This document shows positions 58,278 to 64,000 of a DNA stretch of 64,000 nt, one piece after another. Origin of the DNA: Apoderus coryli (taxonomy: Eukaryota > Arthropoda > Insecta > Coleoptera > Attelabidae); contig OU452204.1 of NCBI GenBank assembly GCA_911728435.2, positions 19,158,001-19,222,000 on the forward strand, in the 5' to 3' direction. A program made the translations under genes and the position numbers. The notes beneath the pieces were generated by a model. The model searched no databases and was not told the DNA's origin. It saw nothing but the letters and a program-made list of their open reading frames with translations. Numbering within the stretch: position 1 is the first letter of the stretch; each line of letters begins with the position of its first letter.

Positions 58278-59123
58278 CAGGGTGACATAGAAAAAAGTAC
58301 ATTGCATAGTGCCACACAATAGAGGCCACTAAAATAAGATTAAAAGTTCCCATGAACACGGGTCCGCAAGGCCTTCGGTTAAAAGTTACGGGGTGTTGAA
58401 TTTTAATTTCTTAGTTTTTTGAATATCTTTAGCCAGAGACGCAAGAAATGGTTAAATGTGGTATACAGGGGTTTTTTTATCATGCTAAATTCAAATATGA
58501 TCTTAGTTTTGTGATTACTGATAGGGGGCGCTACATACAGGTTCCCATCCCTATTGAATGGGTCGTAACTTTTTATACCTTTAACAATTATTACATTAGT
58601 TTGACAAGTGTCATTATGACACATTATTTAATTTTTATTTATTATTGTTTTTGCAAAGGTTACTTTGGCGCTTTTTGAATAATTTGCGTGCATTGTCGGC
58701 TTTTAGATGCATTTGTACTGGAACCATTGCTTCTAGCGACTTGGACAAGGTATACCTTTCTTAAGTATAAAAGAAGGGATAACAATTTTTTTCAGTCGAA
58801 AATGACATACAGTGTATAGCAAAAAAATTACGACCGATTCAATAGGGATGGAACCTTGTATGTAGCGCCCTCTATCAGTAAACACAAAACTAAGATCATA
58901 TTTGAATTTAGCGTGATAAAAAACCCCTGTATACCACATTTTATCCATTTCTTGCGTCTCTGGCAAAAGATATTCAAAAAAACCCAAAAAAAAAATAAAA
59001 TTCAACACCCCGTATCTTTTAACCGAAGGCCTTGCGGACCCGTGTTCATGGGAACTTTTTTTCTTATTTGAGTGTCCTCTATTGTTTGACAGTATGCAAT
59101 GTACTTTTTTCTATGTCACCCTG
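58278..59123. mobile_element. Fold-back element family B, complete copy
   Basis: Ends CAGGGTGACATAGAAAAAAG and its inverse, TA on both sides. Arms about 320 bases (58278-58600 and 58810-59123) with a single-copy middle of about 200 bases. No transposase. Nearly identical to 7872-8689 over the shared length. Confidence 0.9.
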
Positions 59124-59589
59124 TATATTATGTCAGTTTTTAATATATTAACCACGTTGTATATTTTGATTATTTTGGAATCTTGTTGATTGTCACTAAT
59201 ATGTCAGTGTTGAAAAAAAATTATAAAAGTTGTTGTTAGGTGGTTCTCAATAAAAAAACAAAATAGCAGGTAAATCCCCGACAAAATTTGGTTCTGCGAG
59301 CCGGATTATTGAATTCGGGAAACTGCGTTAACACATTTCGGTTCAGACGCTACGCCAAGCTAACATTACTTTGAAATTCCCTTTAAAATGGTCTCTAAAG
59401 ACTGCCAAAACGTGGAAAAATGGCGGGTAAAGGCTAACACAGCAGGCCATAAGACAAGCTATCCGAATCCATTGGCAAAAGGCCAACAAAACCTTAGGCA
59501 GAAGTCGTCGCTATTCACTGCTGGGCTCAGTGTATGGCCACATTAAAATCACTGCTGTCGTACACCTTTTCGGGAGAGCTAACATGGGA
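59124..59589. other. No certain gene; may be the start of the next LINE
   Basis: From 59340 on the base composition is less AT-rich, as in the LINE that follows, but no motif was recognised. Confidence 0.35.
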
Positions 59590-60700
59590 GACTTCTTGAT
59601 TCTCTTCAAAGAAGATCTGACCAGTTTGGTTTTCAGGGCTCCAGAAATACATCAGATGTTATATTTGATTTTCTTGAGGGTGTACTTTGCGACGGCATTG
59701 TTTTGATCACAATATTTTACTTAGAGAAGCTTCGTCGGATAGCTTAAGTATTTCATGTGGAGTGCCTCAGGGGTCTCTTCTATATATTAACGATATCACA
59801 AGTATTAGTTTACGGGGCAGATTTACACTGTATGCAGATGATACAATATTTTTGTGGCATGACAGAGATCCCAATATTGTTTGGGGTATAATATCTTGTC
59901 TTTTAATTTTATTTTCTATGACTTGATCTTGGAAAATTGCCCTATAAATAGTAGTAATTGTGTCAAGTTTCTTGGACTCCAAATTGTTGGGGAAACATGT
60001 CGGGCAACTGACTATGGGAGAGTTGCAACTGGCTGTTATGCTTTGAGGGTTGTGACATGGGCTTTGGGTTTTGAGGTTGCAAGAACTGTGTATTTTTCTT
60101 TGATAGAAGCACATCTTCGTTATGGTATAGGGTTCTGGGGTACGTGTAACCGAATTTTGTGTCTTTATGACCATAAATTATTATTGGAAATTCTGTGTGG
60201 CACACATTTCAGTATCAATGGACGTAAACTCCGTCCAGCAAAGTGATGAACTGCGAAATGCGCACCAGTATATCAGTGCATCGGTCTTCGAGCTTGTTGT
60301 AATCCTAATCCTAACCTACACGATTTAGATATATTCCTTGAGTTAAAAGAACCCTTCGAGAGGTTACGCATTTGAGTTCTTCAGCTTCTGACGATATCTT
60401 GTAATTTTCTAGATTGAAGGATCCTGTGATTTATGAATATACTCTCTGTGATGCGTACCTCAACCGGATGAGACAAGTTAGGAACTTGAGAGTGATATTT
60501 GACTTTATTGCCTCATAGCGTCTGCTTCCCAAATACTTCGATTCAACATTAGAAATAACAAGAATTTTCTTGAACTAAGTACATTGAAATTGTTATATTT
60601 TAGGTACTTTTGTTCGTTCAAGACTTGAATTTTCGTCATTGGTTTGGAGTCGAATCTATGAATGTCATATGCGTGCCGTGGAGTCTGTTCAGAGAATTAT
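59590..60700 (+). pseudogene. LINE RT, heavily broken
   Basis: In order and in several frames: SRNTSDVIFDFLEGVL, SLSISCGVPQGSLLYINDI (domain B, with a few residues lost before LLYINDI), RFTLYADDTIFLW (catalytic YADD), SSNCVKFLGLQIV, YFSLIEAHLRYGIGFWGTCN, and near 60610-60690 FVRSRLEFSSLVWSR and RAVESVQRI. The last block is like FVRSKLEYASVVW in the 31.2 kb LINE. The copy has lost the part between the palm and the thumb and ends abruptly where the next, inverted, LINE begins. Confidence 0.75.
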
Positions 60701-60701
60701 A

Positions 60702-61034
60702 ATAATAATCTTTTTATTCGCAATCAAATTACAATACCATATAATATGAACACATAAAGATAAGGTACATAAGTGATTACCAAAAGGGTCAGAGGGTAGC
60801 AATACTGATATGATATTCTGACCCGAGCATTAAACTAAACTTAACTTATATTTGAATTAAAGAAAAATATATAAATTAATGGACAATCAAAGCACTGGAA
60901 AAAAATCCAAAAACAAACACTTCACATATTTTCTAAAAGGAGACTTCGATAGGAGCTCCTGAAACGATCGCAGCTTAAATCCTTTAATCGTGTGGGCAGG
61001 TTATTATACATAGCATAGATAGAAAATGAAAAAT
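60702..61034 (-). pseudogene. LINE 3' end, minus strand
   Basis: Tail GAATAAAAAGATTATTATTA at about 60722-60703 on the minus strand. Coding end near 61020-60910: IYAMYNNLPTRLKDL, RFRSSYRSLLLENM. Similar to the end of the 35.5 kb LINE (VYNQIPDTLKGL...FRKHYRDLL). Confidence 0.75.
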
Positions 61035-61620
61035 ATAATAATAATAACGGCCTTTATTGACAAATATATAAACAACATACTATCAAATACAAAATTAAAA
61101 TTGAAATACAATTATTACACACAATCAAGTAATACACTCGTTAACACAATACTTGTTAATACTACACTATAGCATGGCGAAGTCTAGCTCGAATGGCTAT
61201 TCTACTCAACCACACTACAGCGACACAAAATGAAATAAATAGAGACTATACAAAAGAGCAGGAGATGAGGAAAAACGACTTGAGAAAATACAATATTAAT
61301 GAACTCAGGGAGAGCTATGTGGAGCAGATATCACTGTAACTGGCCCCTAATGAGTAGATCCCTCATACACGTCCTAAACCTCTCAAAACCATCAGCCACC
61401 GTAAGACAGCCAGGCAATTAGTTATATAATTTTACAGCGTTATACGTAAACGTTCTACGAAATAGAGCAGTGCGATGACGTGGTAGAGTTAATTTAACAG
61501 GATATCTAAGAAATAGTGCAGTCCTGTGAGGAGGAGGAGACAAAAGGCTCTTAAACCGAAGATTTAGTGTGTGGGCATCAGACCTGAAGCAAATTTTATT
61601 GTATAAGTAAGGAGGATTCT
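61035..61620 (-). pseudogene. LINE 3' end, minus strand, abutting the previous one
   Basis: Tail AATAAAGGCCGTTATTATTA at about 61055-61036. Coding blocks near 61600-61400: NPPYLYNKICFRSDAHTLNL, RFKSLLSPPPHRTALFLRYP, RHRTALFRRTFTYNAVKLYN. Same family as 35545-36370 (LRFRGLLSPPTHRTAIFERSF), but a second HRTALF block suggests slippage or a small duplication. Confidence 0.75.
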
Positions 61621-62929
61621 GGAATGTTTAGCGGATGGTGCCTATCTTGCTAGGGGGTGCAACCATGATCCTTTATTGTTACGATTAGGGTATAGGTCCC
61701 TATATATCAACATGCATGAATTAGCGAGAGCTTTCTGGGGGTAGAACGTTGCCAGTCGAATGTAGCAACGCACCTTGTATAAATCCACATTTCATGTTCC
61801 GATTTAAATTTCTCAGGTTGAATAACAGAATTTGTTTTTCTGTCTAGGTGTTTACTGGTGTACACATTTCCGTGTTGATATTTTAGTGTTTTCGTGTTGG
61901 CAGTAAATGCTGTTAAAGAGTCAATCACGTGACACTTGTACAACAACCAGGGCTTTTGTCGCTGTGAGGTATAGTGTCAGTATAGGCCGGCCAAAATGCC
62001 GTTAATTGACGGGATGCCCACGGGGGCGAGTTGTGAACGCCGTTTTATAACACGCAACGTTTTACACCAGGCCATAGCCAGCTTGTTGCAATAACAAACT
62101 GGTAAATGTGAGTGGAGTATATGTGTTAGTGTATATGTGTGTACAAGTTTTATCATCACACGGGTTTTGGTTGTCTATTGAGCGTAAATCAATTGGTCCA
62201 CCACCATCACACTGTTAATATACGTGTTCGTGTATTATGTGTGTGTTTTTTGAACTATTTGGGCACGATTATACCTCATTTGATGATGGGGGGGTATAAT
62301 TAGCGCCTCAACACAATCCCGTTATGTTTGCTTGTAATTTTTAATTTATTTCGAACCTTCTTTGAACTAACTGTTCCCAACTATAAAACAAATGAAATAT
62401 TTTGGGTTATTATTTTCTCTACCACAAGCATATCGACTTCGGAGATAGGGGGCCTCAAAGATTGCACCCCGTCTCATCATTGAGTCGCGGATTCTTTCTC
62501 ATTACCAATGGACATTTGGTAAACTAAACTTGTGAGATATCCATCCAGGAAATTGACGCGTGCCACGACACCTCCTGCTCCTTTCAACTATCGACACGGA
62601 AATCCATGGTCCAGATTCTGGCGTACATTTATACTAAATTGTAAAAGTGCCATATCATGTTGAAAGGACATGTTGTTTCTAACGTTTAAAAGAACAATTT
62701 CCAATAATGCAGGCAAAAAATTTTTAAGAAAAATCAGATAAACGTCTGCGTTCAAACCAAGAAGCAGCAAATAAACTATGCTTTGCCTTTCCAGCGATGA
62801 ACGTTTTAATAATAATTATCATTCAAATTCTGTTTCTTTACGCAGGTCATATATTTTTGATTATAGTTTTAAGTGCAGATTTTTTGCTCCAAAAAGAGCC
62901 TTCATCAAGCTCTACGACTTTACAGAGGT
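61621..62929. other. No gene recognised
   Basis: The part 61650-62300 is less AT-rich and holds a minus-strand open frame of 79 codons (61946-61707) without known motifs. Nothing else. Confidence 0.35.
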
Positions 62930-63013
62930 TAAGTAAATTAAAATCCGGAGTTTTGCATAAAGTTATATGGACTGACGAGTCGTGTTTCACAATCAGAGTG
63001 ATCGTCAATCAAT
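62930..63013 (+). pseudogene. Tc1/mariner-type transposase scrap
   Basis: Reads GVLHKVIWTDESCFTIRVIV followed by NQ and a stop. The VIWTDESxFT core is the first catalytic-aspartate block of Tc1-type transposases. Isolated. Confidence 0.45.
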
Positions 63014-63149
63014 GAGACATTAACTTTATTGACAATAATAATTTTGACAGTTTTTTGTTCCCTTTACAACTAAAATTGAAGCGAGTGTCAGATAATCATG
63101 TCACATTGACCAGCTGAACTGAGTTAGTGAAGGATTAACTCATAGTAAT

Positions 63150-64000
63150 TGAGGATATTGACGTTTTTGTTAAATGCCAAATCCAGAGCTTATGGAGAAC
63201 TACCGGCCAATTAGTTTATTGACGGGGTTTTCTAAGTTGTTTGAGATGATAATGTGTCAAAGGCTCTTAGTATTTATGGATATCTTAGTAATCGATCAAC
63301 TCACACTGCTTTATTTGAATTTTTAAAATTGATCTTAACTCATATAGAAGCCAATAAAATTCCTTTGGGAATTTTTGTGGATTTATCAAGATCATATGAT
63401 TGTATTGATAGACAATTATTACTACATAAACTTGTTTTAATATGGAGTACGAGGAAACGCACAAAGATGGTGTAAATCATATTTAAATGATAGGCTGCAA
63501 ACAGTTCACCTTCTTAAAGATGGTGTTTTGGATGCTTCCACTGTTGAGTGTAGTGACGTCGGAATCGCTCAGGGTAGTCTGGGACCTCTCTTGTTCATCA
63601 TTTTTTTGAATGATTTGAGTTCTATATTGTGTAACGAGAACATGAGCCTTGTGAGTTTTGTTGATGACACCAATCTGGTTCTAGATTCGGGTGACTTGCC
63701 GACATTATTTAGGGAAGCCAATGTGTTCTTTGAGAGAGTTATGGCGTGGCTGTCACAAAATAGGTTGCTATTAAATGAAGATAAAACAAATGTTATACTT
63801 TTTAGAACCAAAAATTCGAGAATCAAAATTCCTGAAGATTTTTCTTTCTTGTTGGGTGGCGGTCGCGTCGATCTTCAGGAGAATACTAAGCTTTTAGGCA
63901 TACATCTGAGCCAGAACTTAGATTGGTCTTCGCATACAAATAAATTGGTAAAAAGGTTAGTTATGCAATCAGAGTGATTGGAAGATATATGACTCAGAAG
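63150..64000 (+). pseudogene. LINE RT running off the window
   Basis: First frame: NPELMENYRPISLLTGFSKL, FEMIMCQRLL. After a shift near 63275: YGYLSNRSTHTALFEFLKLI, IPLGIFVDLSRSYDCIDRQL (domain A, with RSYD for KAFD). After another: ECSDVGIAQGSLGPLLFIIF, LNDLSSIL, SLVSFVDDTNLVLDSGDL (catalytic box FVDD), LSQNRLLLNEDKTNVILF, ENTKLLGIHLSQNLDWSSHT. RT domains 2 to thumb in order. The last frame, 63528-63977, is unbroken over 149 codons. Probably R1/LOA- or Jockey-like; the lineage is not certain. Confidence 0.8.

Noticed and set aside
1..64000. CRISPR array, bacterial operon or phage genes
   Set aside because: No regularly spaced short repeats, no clustered co-directional genes and no ribosome-binding-site pattern; the window is eukaryotic.

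Overview
The window looks like intergenic or intronic DNA from a repeat-rich, AT-rich arthropod nuclear genome, most likely an insect; the species cannot be named from sequence alone. There is no operon structure, and no open frame that I can assign to a host gene. Almost every frame with recognisable homology belongs to a transposable element, and nearly all are broken by stops, frameshifts or truncation. Classes present are: non-LTR retrotransposons (LINEs) of at least three lineages, many with ATT-repeat 3' tails; one Penelope-like element (PLE); Tc1 and mariner-like DNA transposons, four with most of a transposase; one hAT relic; three families of long inverted-repeat (fold-back) elements; and a satellite-like tandem array.

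Layout. 0-4.4 kb: RTE-like LINE end, fold-back A copy 1, mariner scrap, nested palindromes, LINE RT scrap, and a near-perfect hairpin carrying a conserved motif on both arms. 5.4-6.8 kb: cluster of direct and inverted copies of one unit. 7.9-9.7 kb: fold-back B copy 1, then a tandem array of roughly 140 bp units. 10.5-14.1 kb: mariner end, a 200 bp direct repeat pair, and three minus-strand LINE pieces. 16.2-17.6 kb: hAT relic. 18.6-25.9 kb: mariner scrap, fold-back C copy 1, fold-back A copies 2 and 3, LINE pieces. 26.0-27.4 kb: Tc1 element with both terminal inverted repeats (TIRs). 30.5-32.5 kb: LINE followed by a short frame resembling bacterial group II intron maturases. 33.2-34.0 kb: PLE remnant. 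34.1-35.4 kb: mariner-like element with both TIRs. 35.5-41.9 kb: LINE pieces, fold-back C copy 2. 42.4-44.3 kb: long fold-back element split by a LINE with an open 366-codon frame. 46-54.8 kb: LINE pieces, a tRNA-like Pol III unit, two more mariner-like elements, and a second LINE enclosed by inverted arms. 57.7-64 kb: LINE pieces, complete fold-back B copy, two abutting LINE 3' ends, and a LINE RT running off the window.

The most interesting thread is a short motif, CTGATGAT, a variable hairpin, then (G)AAAC, seen about ten times. It lies at the 3' end of the PLE, on both arms of fold-back units and beside truncated LINEs. The hairpin sequence differs between copies while pairing is kept in the better ones. 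It resembles the core of the hammerhead ribozymes known from Penelope-like elements, with one extra base. A second item is the maturase-like fragment at 32.3-32.5 kb, a possible bacterial transfer. A third is that all three GGHL/VNKQN-type mariner-like transposases with enough sequence have lost the block holding the second catalytic aspartate. All family assignments are by eye and none was checked by database search.
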